NCBI GenBank assembly: GCA_934167755.1
Contig: CAKPLT010000002.1
Span: 50,720-114,719, forward strand
DNA length: 64,000 nucleotides
Source of the DNA: an uncultured Clostridia bacterium
Lineage (GTDB): Bacteria > Bacillota > Clostridia > TANB77 > CAG-508
Direction: 5' to 3'
In this document: positions 27,361-35,722 of the stretch, piece by piece
Layout of the letters: each line of letters starts with the position of its first letter
Numbering within the stretch: position 1 is the stretch's first letter
The notes under the pieces: generated by a model
Seen by the model: the letters and a program-made list of their open reading frames with translations, nothing else
What the model was told of the DNA's origin: nothing
Databases searched by the model: none
Translations under genes and position numbers: made by a program

Positions 27361-28981
27361 TGTTACTTTTCGTAACGGTAGAATTTTCTTTATTATTATT
27401 GGCATCTTTGTTTTCTGTGTCTTCTCCATTTTGGTAAATGTCTTCAAATTTTGTTATTACTGGCTCATTTGTCCCTATTTCATTTAGTAGTTTTAGCCTT
27501 ACTTCTACATTTGAATCTGAATCAACTTCAATTACATCAATTATTGTTTTTAACATTGCATTTGTTATTGTTTGATTATTTAATATATCATCTACTGTTT
27601 TTATTGTTTTATTAAGTTCTTTTTCTAGTACATCTTTTTCTTTTATTTCTGATGTTATTAGTTTTAATTCTCTTTCAAGTCTTGCTATATCTTCATTTAG
27701 TGGATTTGTATATTTCTTTAATTCTTGTATATTGATTATTTCATTTTGGAACATTTCCATGTATTTTTGTTTTTTAACTGTTACTTTTTCAATTTCTTTT
27801 AAAAGACTCTCTTCACTTCTTTCATTGTTTTCTCTTAATTTTGTAATCTTTTCAAATTCTTTTTCAACAGCTTTCATAAAATCTTTTTTGTTTTTTATTA
27901 TACTTTTTAAATAGATTTTTATTGCATTTAAAAGTTCTTCTTCATCAATAACAGTTGTATTTGGACAATGGTTTACTCCCATTGAATTTCTTCCACTACA
28001 TACCCATCTTATATATTCTGGTCCATCAGCTGTATATTTTCTCTTTATTCTTCTAAATGAATAACCACAATGTTTACAATATATAAGTGTGCTAAATACA
28101 TATTCTGTTTTTTCTCTTTTGTTATTTAATTTAAATTCGTTTGATCTTTGCTCTAAAAGTTCTTGTGCTCTGTTAAATAGTTCGTCTGATATTATTCTCA
28201 TTTCTGGTCTGTGGGCAACTATCCATTCTTCTTCTGGCAATTCTTTTCTTGTTCCTGTTATAAAGTCTGTTACTTCTGATTTTTTGTTTGTTATTCTTCC
28301 TGTATATATTGGATTTTTAAGCATTCTCACTATAGATGTTTGTACCCATTTTGATTTTGTTTTCTTTGTTCTTATTCCTCTATCATTTAAGTTCCAAGCT
28401 ATTTTTGTTGTACCTATTCCTTTATATACATAGCTTTCAAATATTTCTTTTACAATTTTTGCTTCTTCTTCATTTATTTTTAATGTATATCGTTCATCTG
28501 GAATTTTGTCATATCCAAATACCAGATTAGGCACTCTTCCTTTTTTTGCTGTGATGTCTTTTCCAAATTTTACTCTTTTAGACATATTTGCACTTTCTTG
28601 CTGTGCCATTGCTCCTAAAATTGTTAATATAAATTCAGAGCCACCTTCCATTACTTCGCCATTGTTTAAGAAATCAACTTGTACATCATAAGATTTTAAC
28701 TCTCTTACACTTTGTAATAAGTCTACTGTATTTCTTGCAAAACGGCTTACATCCTTTACTACTACTTTATCAAACTTTTTTGCTTTTGCATCTATCATCA
28801 TTTGTTGGAATTGTTTTCTGTGCTTTATTTGCTTTCCTGATATTCCTTCATCTGCATATAGCTTGTACAATTCATAACCGTTCTTTTTTGTAAATTCATT
28901 AAAAAATTCTATTTGCTTTTCCAATGAATCTATCTGTGCTTCTTTTTCAGTTGATACCCTACAATATGCTGCAATTTTCAT
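27305..28981 (-). CDS. Large serine recombinase of the spoIIID-intervening element
   Basis: 558 residues from ATG 28981 (AGTAGGT upstream; the frame also has earlier ATGs close to the promoter). An N-terminal resolvase domain has the nucleophile in AAYCRVSTEKEAQ, plus KVVVKDVSRFARN; then a recombinase domain (~165-280), a zinc ribbon (CKHC...CSGRN...C), and a coiled coil (~370-460). It resembles SpoIVCA/SprA-type excisionases. Its last 17 codons run through the att core into the spoIIID 3' half, so its C-terminus is made of host DNA. It would catalyse integration and, with a directionality factor, excision that restores spoIIID. It has a sigma-A type promoter, so timing may be set by a separate factor. 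Confidence 0.93.
   Translation of the reverse strand: MKIAAYCRVSTEKEAQIDSLEKQIEFFNEFTKKNGYELYKLYADEGISGKQIKHRKQFQQMMIDAKAKKFDKVVVKDVSRFARNTVDLLQSVRELKSYDVQVDFLNNGEVMEGGSEFILTILGAMAQQESANMSKRVKFGKDITAKKGRVPNLVFGYDKIPDERYTLKINEEEAKIVKEIFESYVYKGIGTTKIAWNLNDRGIRTKKTKSKWVQTSIVRMLKNPIYTGRITNKKSEVTDFITGTRKELPEEEWIVAHRPEMRIISDELFNRAQELLEQRSNEFKLNNKREKTEYVFSTLIYCKHCGYSFRRIKRKYTADGPEYIRWVCSGRNSMGVNHCPNTTVIDEEELLNAIKIYLKSIIKNKKDFMKAVEKEFEKITKLRENNERSEESLLKEIEKVTVKKQKYMEMFQNEIINIQELKKYTNPLNEDIARLERELKLITSEIKEKDVLEKELNKTIKTVDDILNNQTITNAMLKTIIDVIEVDSDSNVEVRLKLLNEIGTNEPVITKFEDIYQNGEDTENKDANNNKENSTVTKSNNSTQRCNRKAYSNKSGTC
27340..27360. repeat. attL core (21 bp)
   Basis: Identical to 37117-37137. With the flanking inverted arms the centre of symmetry falls on a TG dinucleotide at about 27353-27354, the predicted crossover. 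Confidence 0.85.
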
Positions 28982-29031
28982 AACATACCTACTTTCTTCA
29001 TTTTTCTGTTTCATTATTTTCGTTCTGTTAC

Positions 29032-29060
29032 ATTTTAGCATATCAGTTTGATTTTTTCAA
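29032..29060 (-). promoter_or_regulatory. Sigma-A type promoter of the serine recombinase
   Basis: Minus strand TTGAAA (29055-29060), 17-bp spacer, TAAAAT (29032-29037). Confidence 0.65.
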
Positions 29061-29073
29061 TATAAAAGCACAA

Positions 29074-29104
29074 AAAAACTACTCCACTTTCAGGAATAGT
29101 TTTT
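29074..29104 (-). terminator. Terminator between the type III toxin and the recombinase
   Basis: AAAAACTA-CC/GG-TAGTTTTT stem with a T-run on the minus strand, ending the toxin transcript just before the recombinase promoter. Confidence 0.65.
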
Positions 29105-29108
29105 ATTT

Positions 29109-29140
29109 TGTCACCAACAGGGTGGAGAGTAACATTTGAA
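29109..29140 (-). repeat. Degenerate sixth antitoxin-like repeat behind the toxin gene
   Basis: Minus strand AAATGTTACTC then CCACCCTGTTGG matches the first half of the antitoxin repeats upstream (AAATGTTATTTGCAACCCTGT), but the downstream partner of the pseudoknot is missing. Confidence 0.5.
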
Positions 29141-29148
29141 ATTATATT

Positions 29149-29625
29149 TTACTTATTTAATAATATTTTCTTCATTTCAATTATATCATAAAACGGTATT
29201 TGCACACCGTCTTTTGCTAAATCAACCACTCTTAATGCTTTAGTAATTACCTGTTCTTTTATAATTTCTGGTATTTCAACATCCCTATTAGAATTTGTAT
29301 ATTTCTTTTCTATGTAATCTAATGTTGTTGGAAATATATTCTGTATTAAAAAAACAGCTTTTTTTCCTAAAACACTTCCAAAAACAAAGTTATATACTGG
29401 CTTTTTTCCACTTTTTGCCTTTTTCTTTTCATAAATTTTTTCATACTTTTCATATTTAGTAGAAATTGGAACAAACCATATTATTTTGCTATTTTGTCTG
29501 TCTTTAAAGCAAAAATAGCAAGGTCTCTTATTACCATTTTCTTTGTTAACCATTAATCCATAATCTTTAAATACATCAAAAAATTCATCTTTTATAAAGT
29601 AAAATTTTCCATCTTCTATTACCAT
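29149..29625 (-). CDS. Type III toxin (CptN/TenpN/ToxN-like endoribonuclease)
   Basis: 158 residues from ATG 29625, preceded by AGGAGATGGAGCAAA; the frame opens earlier at 29697 but that stretch is a terminator hairpin. DGKFYFIKDEFF, NKRPCYFCFKD, IWFVPISTKYEKY and KAVFLIQNIFPTT match the pattern of CptIN/TenpIN family toxins, small sequence-specific RNases. These are held in check by RNA pseudoknots processed from a repeat array. Such an array, with its own promoter and a leaky terminator, lies directly upstream, the standard type III order. Probable role: element maintenance, possibly also phage defence. Confidence 0.87.
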   Translation of the reverse strand: MVIEDGKFYFIKDEFFDVFKDYGLMVNKENGNKRPCYFCFKDRQNSKIIWFVPISTKYEKYEKIYEKKKAKSGKKPVYNFVFGSVLGKKAVFLIQNIFPTTLDYIEKKYTNSNRDVEIPEIIKEQVITKALRVVDLAKDGVQIPFYDIIEMKKILLNK

Positions 29626-29648
29626 TTTGCTCCATCTCCTTTTTATGA

Positions 29649-29682
29649 AAATATGGGATCTACTTTTATAGACCCCATATTT
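29649..29682 (-). terminator. Leaky terminator between antitoxin array and toxin
   Basis: AAATATGGG-TCTA pairs with TAGA-CCCATATTT (13 of 14 pairs) and TTTTC follows. In type III systems this position sets the excess of antitoxin RNA over toxin mRNA. Confidence 0.8.
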
Positions 29683-29699
29683 AACTATAATTAACATTT

Positions 29700-29827
29700 T
29701 TCCACCTGCACATTTGTATCTCGCAAGCAGGGTTGCGGCTCACATTTTCTCACCTATACATTTATTTCGCCAATAGGGTGGCGACTCACATTTTAATTAT
29801 AGTAGATATTAAATATCTACTACTATT
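29700..29827 (-). ncRNA. Type III antitoxin RNA, array 1 (two pseudoknot repeats)
   Basis: Two ~48-nt repeats. Each has stem 1 (CGCAA/TTGCG in one, CGCC/GGCG in the other) and loop bases that pair with a downstream segment (CCTGC with GCAGG; CCTAT with ATAGG), an H-type pseudoknot kept by compensatory changes. A 10-bp leader hairpin (29801-29821) starts at the expected 5' end. Repeat boundaries keep AAATGTGAG and AGGTGNNAA. It directly precedes the toxin. Confidence 0.85.
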
Positions 29828-29833
29828 ATATTC

Positions 29834-29862
29834 ATTATACACGTATTTTATCATTTTTTCAA
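29834..29862 (-). promoter_or_regulatory. Promoter of antitoxin array 1 and toxin
   Basis: Minus strand TTGAAA (29857-29862), 17-bp spacer, TATAAT (29834-29839). Confidence 0.75.
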
Positions 29863-29894
29863 GAGTTTTTTTAAATTTTTGGTCTATAAATAAA

Positions 29895-30085
29895 AAAACT
29901 TTTCAACCCGACCATTTATATACCACAATATCGGTCAGTGGTAAGCATTATATTTGTCCTCCTACGCATTTATTTGTCGCAAGTAGGTTTGCGAGTAACA
30001 TCTGTTCACCTGTGCATTTATATTTCGCAAACAGGGTTGCAAATAACATTTAATTAGGACAAACTAAAGATATATTAAATATCTT
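29895..30085 (-). ncRNA. Type III antitoxin-like RNA, array 2 (three pseudoknot repeats, no adjacent toxin)
   Basis: Three repeats at about 30005-30050, 29955-30000 and 29905-29950. The first two share the array 1 pattern (CGCAA/TTGCG or TGCAA/TTGCG stems; CCTAC with GTAGG, CCTGT with ACAGG). The third is divergent in sequence (CCAC/GTGG stem; GACC with GGTC) but has the same fold. The unit starts with a hairpin (AAAGATAT/ATATCTTT) and ends in AAAAGTTTTTTTATTT. It has its own promoter and lies just upstream of the array 1 promoter, so it is a second antitoxin unit without its own toxin. Confidence 0.75.
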
Positions 30086-30091
30086 TAATTA

Positions 30092-30121
30092 ATAATAACT
30101 CTTTGAATAAGTAAAAGTCAA
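30092..30121 (-). promoter_or_regulatory. Promoter of antitoxin array 2
   Basis: Minus strand TTGACT (30116-30121), 18-bp spacer, TATTAT (30092-30097). Confidence 0.55.
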
Positions 30122-30192
30122 GCATTTTACAATATTTTCCTTATATATTCAATTTAATGCTACACTTTTTGCATTTAATTCTACTTTTATTG

Positions 30193-30375
30193 CTACATTT
30201 CTAATTCTTCCTCTTCTATACTGTGAGAATTTTGATAAGAACTTGAATTTTTATAATCAAATATTACTTTGTCATCATTCTCAGCTAAATTATAAGCAAG
30301 AACACCAGCCATAGCTTGTACTATTTGTTCTTCAGTATTAGGATTTATAAACGTAATCTTCAAACCCTTTTTCAA
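30193..30375 (-). CDS. Small acidic-tailed protein next to the recombinase module
   Basis: About 60 residues from TTG 30375 (GGGTGAG just before); GTG 30384 is an alternative. The frame is open further upstream, but that part is poor coding sequence overlapping the previous gene. MKKGLKITFINPNTEEQIVQAMAGVLAYNL is followed by a polar tail ending SIEEEELEM. No family recognised with certainty. Small genes of this size near serine recombinases can be recombination directionality factors, and this is a candidate for that role; the idea is unproven. Confidence 0.55.
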   Translation of the reverse strand: MKKGLKITFINPNTEEQIVQAMAGVLAYNLAENDDKVIFDYKNSSSYQNSHSIEEEELEM

Positions 30376-30463
30376 AATTCTCACCCACTTTCTTTTCAAT
30401 ACTATTATTAAAACAAAAAAAATATGACAAAAAAATATACCTTGAACAACTTCAAAGCATATC

Positions 30464-30925
30464 TTATACATATATTCTTTTATTTCTTATATTACCCACA
30501 TTTACAACATTCCTAATTCTTTTTGGTACATCACAAGCAAATGTAAATCCTCTTCTTAAAACTAGATCACTACTATTTTTATCATATCTAAACATTTGTC
30601 TATTCCATTTTGCAAAATCTAAATCCGATATTTGTATTTTGGTTGATAAATACTCATTGTCTTTGTTAATTTGTATTATCATTGCTTGATACTCTTGTTT
30701 TTCTGTTTGTCTCCTTTTATTTATATAGTTTCTTTTACAAGCTTTATGATTTTCCTTACTTATATTACTTCTATATTCCTTTTCTTTAATATATCTCTCA
30801 TCTTTTTGAATAATTTTTATAATATAAGGTTCACTCACTTTTAATTCTTCTGCTATGTCAGTTGGTCTTTTATGCTCTTCATAAAAAAATCTTATTATAT
30901 CTTCATTTTTAGCTATTTTTATCAA
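30464..30925 (-). CDS. Helix-turn-helix DNA-binding protein
   Basis: 153 residues from TTG 30925 (AGGGAATTTAG upstream). Residues ~8-40 (DIIRFFYEEHKRPTDIAEEL, then KVSEPYIIKIIQK) form a clear HTH of the sigma-70 region 4 / terminase-small-subunit kind. A basic linker (ACKRNYINKRRQTEKQEYQ) follows and the C-terminal third is of unknown fold. It has its own good promoter (31003-31031) and overlaps the upstream edge of the next small gene's open frame. It could regulate the element or help recombinase directionality. Confidence 0.7.
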   Translation of the reverse strand: MIKIAKNEDIIRFFYEEHKRPTDIAEELKVSEPYIIKIIQKDERYIKEKEYRSNISKENHKACKRNYINKRRQTEKQEYQAMIIQINKDNEYLSTKIQISDLDFAKWNRQMFRYDKNSSDLVLRRGFTFACDVPKRIRNVVNVGNIRNKRIYV

Positions 30926-31002
30926 CTAAATTCCCTATGGTTAATTTTCTGTCTACAGTTTTATACAATAATTATTTCAAAAACTATTGTATTTATATCA
31001 GT

Positions 31003-31031
31003 ATTATAGTATAATAGAATGGTAATAACAA
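31003..31031 (-). promoter_or_regulatory. Promoter of the HTH gene
   Basis: Minus strand TTGTTA (31026-31031), 17-bp spacer, TATAAT (31003-31008). A hairpin TACAATA/TATTGTA lies in the leader (30963-30993). Confidence 0.65.
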
Positions 31032-31052
31032 TCTTTATTTTTTTAAATTTGT

Positions 31053-32504
31053 TTATAGGTGGATTGGAATACCGTTTTTTCCACAGGCATTAGCTGTATC
31101 ATAGCCAAAGTTAGATTTTAGTTCTGAATTTTTCGCTTCGATTTTGTATCTTTCACTATATAATTCTTTAAATTCTTCTGTTTCCATATAATCCATATGT
31201 TTTATATGGACATCATTCTTTAATGTTACACTATATGTTTTTGTTTTTGAGCCTTCTTTGTAACAACCTTCTTTATATGGGCAATGTTTGCATTTCTCTA
31301 TATTAAAAAAGTAACTTTCCACTTCTGTTACTAGTTCTTTATTATTGCTATCTCGTATTTTTTGTTTTTGTTTCTTTATAGCCATATGACCTGCTTTACA
31401 TACATACATTTCAGCATCTTTATTATATTCAAAATTATTATTTCTTTGGCTATTACCATGTGTTACAAATTTGCTCAATTTACTAGCTAATTTTATATTA
31501 TTTTCTTCACAATACTCAATATTTTCTTTTTCAGAATATGCACCATCACCAATAACTGCTTCAACTTCAATACCATTTGCTTGAGATTTCTCAACTAATT
31601 TTTGTAATTGTTTGCCATTATGCTTTTCTCCAGTTGATACTATTGCAGCTGTTATTATTCTTTCTGGTGTCATTGCTATATGAGTTTTATACCCAAAGAA
31701 AGATATATCAGCTGTTTTATGCCCAACTTTTGCATCTTTATCTTTTGAATATTCAATTTCATATTCTGTATCATTCATTGTTTCTTCCAACATATTTATT
31801 TTTTCGTTTATTGCTGGTATTGTGGTAAATCTAGCATCATCTTTTACTAAATCAAGTAGTTCCTTCCTATATTTTATCTGATCTTCTAAAAGACCTGTGC
31901 TTTCTCTTTTTTAGGCATTTTATCATGCATGGTTTCATCTATTTTATATATTGATTTTCTTAATTCCTTAGCTTGTTTTATTAATTCTTCTCTAGGTGAA
32001 ATGTGTTGATACATTGCATTTGTATGAGTTGAATTCTTGTATTATTTTGTTCTTAACTTCAATTACACCTTCTTCTAAAGCTATTTCTACTGTTTTAGAT
32101 ATTAATTTATCCATTAAATTTGTTGATGTTTCTTCTTCATTTTCTTTATTACTTAATCTTTCTCTTCTAAATACTGTTAACAAACTTGGGTCAATTAAAT
32201 TAATTTCTTCTGGTGAGTAATCAAGAAAATATTTGAATAACATATCTGTTTTAGTTCTTGCAACCAAATCTCTATTAGATAATTTGTAGTAATTTTTTAG
32301 TAAAAGATATTTAAACATTCTTATTACATCTTCTGCTTTTCTTCCCATTGTTGAAGAATATTTTTCTTTTAATTCATCATAAGCAAAAGAGAAATCAACC
32401 ATATCCTTTAGTTGTCTCCAAAAGTTATCTTTTTCTATCAATACATCAAAAAGTGATGCATGTGAACTTAAACAAAAACTTAATTGATTATTTTCTTTTA
32501 ACAC
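31053..32504 (-). pseudogene. IS1182-family transposase remnant
   Basis: The N-terminal frame (32504-31992) has DFSFAYDELKEKYSSTMGRK and RTKTDMLFKYFLDYSPEE, typical of IS1182 (IS5-superfamily) transposases. Near 32020 an indel shifts the frame: the family text STHTNAMYQHISPREELIKQ continues in another frame. A second shift near 31905 leads to the 31793-31053 frame with GHKTADISFFGYKTHIAM, GDGAYSEKEN and the Cys-rich CKHCPYKEGC. The C-terminus stops early at GYDTANACGKNG, about 30 residues short. So: at least two frameshifts plus 3' truncation, no longer active. Confidence 0.88.
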
Positions 32505-32680
32505 AGCTATATCAGTCCTTTCAACTGTGTTTATTATATCATATTAAAACATTAAAACATAGAAAAAACATGAACTAGAAAAATTATTTTCCTGTTCACA
32601 TTTTTTTTAGAGCTAATTTTTGACTACTTTTTCAGCAGCCTCTTTTCAGCTGCCTCTTTTTTTACAGCCCCTTTTTTAGT

Positions 32681-33883
32681 TTATTTAATGTCCTTATAAT
32701 TTTTATATTTTTTATACATAATAATTGATATTGCAACAATTAGAATTATTCCGATAATCATTATTGTGGCATTCTCTCCTGCTTTTGGAAGTATCGTAGG
32801 AGAAGTTGTTGAATCACTTTTGGTTGTAGGGCTACCTGAACTACTTGGATTTGTAGGTTCACTTGAATTTGATTTTTTCTTGTAATATGCCTCTATTGTA
32901 TGATCTTCGCTAACATTCGTAAATGTATATACTGCTACTCCATCTTCACTTGCAGCATTTGGATTATTTTTGTCATAAACTAATGTTTTTAAATCTATTG
33001 CTTTATTGTCTAACAATACTTTATCTATTTCATAACCTTCGTCTGGACATATATAAATCTTTAAATTTTTACCTTTTTCTACAGATGTTGCTCCAGCTAC
33101 TAAACCTTGTTCAGATGTAATTGTTCCACCTTCAGTTTTAACTCTCATTGTCACATAAAATGATGTTTTTTCTGTATTTGATTTTTTCTTGTAATATGCC
33201 TCTATTGTATGATCTTTGCTAACATTCGTAAATGTATACACTGCTACTCCATCTTTACTTGCAGCATTTGGATTATTTTTGTCATAAACTAACATTTCTA
33301 AATCTATTGCTTCATTGTCTACTAATACTTTATCTATCTCATAACCTTCGTCTGGACATATATAAATGTTTAAATTTCTACCTTTTTCTACAGCTGTTGC
33401 TCCAGCTACTAAACCTTGTTCAGATGTAATTGTTCCACCTTCAGTTTTAACTCTCATTGTCACATAAAATAATGTTTTTTCTATTACATTTACTTCATAA
33501 GTAGCACTTTCTCCATTATATGTGGCTGTTATCGTAGCTTTACCTTCTGCAACTCCTGTAACTTTTCCTGTATTATCTACTGTCGCAATTCCATTATTGT
33601 TACTTGTCCAAGTTACACCACTTAAATTTGCCTCGTGTACAAATTTTCCTAAATCTTCTGGATTTTCCTCAAAATCTCTTCCATATGCCATTAATGCATA
33701 TAATTGCAATGTTTTTCCAACTTCAACCTCTTTCGTTTCATTTTGTATCATTTTATCTCCATTTGAATAATTATATGAAGATATTTCAAGCCATGGTAAT
33801 GTACTAGCATAAGAATTTATATTAAATGTTAAAATCATCATTAAAATCACTAATAATAAACCAATAATTTTTTTACTTCTCAT
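32681..33883 (-). CDS. LPxTG-like cell-wall-anchored surface protein with Big2 domain and twin repeats
   Basis: 400 residues from ATG 33883 (AGGGAGATTTGTTT upstream). Signal peptide (~1-27), a Big2-type Ig-like domain (~40-135, GVTWTSNNNGIATVDNTGKV), two near-identical 103-residue repeats (~140-345, FYVTMRVKTEGGTITSEQ) encoded by a 309-bp DNA tandem repeat, a Ser/Thr/Pro linker, and a sorting signal LPKAGEN plus membrane helix and KKYKNYK tail. LPKAG departs from LPxTG at Thr (Ala). A sortase is encoded at 44299. This is cargo of the element; the ligand is unknown. Confidence 0.85.
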   Translation of the reverse strand: MRSKKIIGLLLVILMMILTFNINSYASTLPWLEISSYNYSNGDKMIQNETKEVEVGKTLQLYALMAYGRDFEENPEDLGKFVHEANLSGVTWTSNNNGIATVDNTGKVTGVAEGKATITATYNGESATYEVNVIEKTLFYVTMRVKTEGGTITSEQGLVAGATAVEKGRNLNIYICPDEGYEIDKVLVDNEAIDLEMLVYDKNNPNAASKDGVAVYTFTNVSKDHTIEAYYKKKSNTEKTSFYVTMRVKTEGGTITSEQGLVAGATSVEKGKNLKIYICPDEGYEIDKVLLDNKAIDLKTLVYDKNNPNAASEDGVAVYTFTNVSEDHTIEAYYKKKSNSSEPTNPSSSGSPTTKSDSTTSPTILPKAGENATIMIIGIILIVAISIIMYKKYKNYKDIK

Positions 33884-33935
33884 AAACAAATCTCCCTTTT
33901 TTTACTTTTGTTTTTTATGTACTACTTCATTATTT

Positions 33936-33964
33936 ATGATAGCACAAGTTTACAAAAAATGCAA
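33936..33964 (-). promoter_or_regulatory. Promoter of the surface protein gene
   Basis: Minus strand TTGCAT (33959-33964), 17-bp spacer, TATCAT (33936-33941). Confidence 0.5.
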
Positions 33965-34053
33965 ATATTTTCAAAAAAGTCCTCAATTTATTGAGAGGTT
34001 TTTAAATCAATATTTGATAGACTAAAAAATAATTAGTTTTAGGGAGTTTTATT

Positions 34054-34275
34054 ATGGAATTTACAGATTTAATTGCAGTTAAAATAAGTGAATTAATGAA
34101 AGAAAAAATTATTTCTATTTATAAATTAGAATCCTTAACTGGCGTATATACTTCTACTATATCCCAATTTTTAACACGAAAAACAAAAACTATACGAATT
34201 GAGAATTTATTATACATTTGTGAAGGCTGGGAAATAACATTATCTGATTTTTTCGCTGATTCTCGTTTTGCATAA
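34054..34275 (+). CDS. Xre/Cro-type HTH regulator
   Basis: 73 residues, a single Cro/CI-like HTH: ISIYKLESLTGVYTSTISQF is the helix-turn-helix and NLLYICEGWEITLSDFFADS the closing helices. RBS TTTTAGGGAGTTTTATT. It is the only intact plus-strand gene in the element and diverges from the surface protein gene; a repressor role for element genes is likely. Confidence 0.85.
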   Translation: MEFTDLIAVKISELMKEKIISIYKLESLTGVYTSTISQFLTRKTKTIRIENLLYICEGWEITLSDFFADSRFA

Positions 34276-34350
34276 TCTGAAGCAAAAGGTTGGATAAAAA
34301 GAAATGAAAACTAATTTATAAACCTTAATAAAAGTTCATCAATTAGTTTT

Positions 34351-35497
34351 TTATTGTCTTTCCATTTCTAAATCTTTTTCTCTTTTCTCTCGTTTTATCT
34401 GTTCTTCGCCATCTAAACAAGTTCTTGTTTCTTTTTCAAAATCTCTAATTAGCGTTTTACCTGTACCCATATCAAAATCTACGCAGATTCATTCTATAAA
34501 CTTATGGATTGTTTCTCTAAATTTATCAATAACATTTTGCAAGTAACCATTTTCTTTTTCTAATGTTCTAATTTTATAGTCATATTTCCATTCTAAATTA
34601 TCTTTTTTTCTTTATATTCAGCTTTAATACTATCTACTCGCCTATGCAAATCTCTATTATCAGCCATAATCTTATTTCTTTCTTTTTGATATTTTTCTGC
34701 TTCTTTTACTATTTTTGCCAGTATTAATAATTGATGGTGCATTTGTAGATTATTCTGATATAGTTCGTTTATTAGGTCATCTTTTGGTCTTATAATATCT
34801 TCTAAAATTTTCTCATCTCTTTTCTTTGACCATCTAGTCATCTTTATGTCATCAATTCCTGGGACATCTGACAATTCTAATTTCATATTTTGTAGTTTTT
34901 CTTTCGTTTTATTAAAATTCGTTATTTCTTTGTATTCTTTAATATCAATGTGTTCTCTACCTGTTTCTTCTTTTGGTACACCTCTTTCTAGGTCAAAATT
35001 GTTTGAAGTCATATATTGATAAAGAGCATCTTGTAATCTTCTATAACTATCCTTTTCTTTCCAAAATTCACTACAAGCAAGTTTATTAATGGCATTTTCT
35101 TTTTTATCTATAATATGAACAACAGACAAAAAAATTAAGTGCATATGTGGAGTTTCCTCGTCCATATACACTTTTGCAGACATTATATATTGTTTGCCTA
35201 AATTTTTATATTAAGCAACAAATTTATATGCCGTTTAAAAAAATCTTTTAGTTTCTTCTTCTCCTATTGTTTCAAAAAACTCTTTATCTGATGTTATTAA
35301 TATTCACAAGCAATATTACTAACTGTCTTAATTTGCCCTTTAAGATTATACTTTTCTTTCATTATATCAAATTCTTTGTCGTATCTATATTTAGGACTTT
35401 TTATTGAATAATTATTATTTCTTCTTTCGTTGTGTCTGTATATCCCTTTTAAATTTTCTCTTTTGTATTTTGTGTTTCTAATAATTGCATAACTCAT
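34351..35497 (-). pseudogene. MobV-type relaxase (Mob_Pre) remnant
   Basis: The N-terminal frame from ATG 35497 (MSYAIIRNTKYKRENLKGIY, RHNERRNNNYS) is the start of a Mob_Pre relaxase. After 35297 the reading continues with ITSDKEFFET in another frame with in-frame stops, then the frame 35183-34593 carries KVYMDEETPHMHLIFLSVV, the histidine motif. Beyond 34593 the coiled C-terminus (YLQNVIDKFRETIHKFIE) continues in a third frame to about 34351, with one internal stop. At least three disabling changes. It shows that the element descends from a mobilisable plasmid or IME. Confidence 0.85.
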
Positions 35498-35722
35498 CTT
35501 ATATAACAAGTTAAGAAAAACAGCTTAACATTATTATTTTATTTTTTTTTATGAGTTGTTTCATAACTCATAATCTTTAATTTTAGACCAATTTATGATA
35601 AAATTATTGTAATTGTTAGAGTGGTTTTAGCAACCTCCTTGAGCGTTAGGCTCTTTGTTTAGACTAAAGCCTCTACTTTACATTCTGATATTAATAAGTT
35701 TGATAAGTATTATTTTTCAATA
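35498..35722. other. Intergenic stretch before the IS110 remnant with hairpins
   Basis: Holds a hairpin TTATGAGTT/AACTCATAA (about 35548-35572) and a structured run near 35617-35680 (AGAGTGGTTTTAGCAACCTC, GAGCGTTAGGCTC). IS110 elements carry a bridge RNA in this position upstream of the transposase, so this may be its remnant; the transposase N-terminus that should follow is not found. Confidence 0.3.

Noticed and set aside
29700..30060. Repeats at 48-nt spacing could be taken for a CRISPR array
   Set aside because: The units differ in sequence but keep paired pseudoknots, there are no unique spacers of constant length between identical repeats, and a CptN-like toxin follows. Type III antitoxin fits better.
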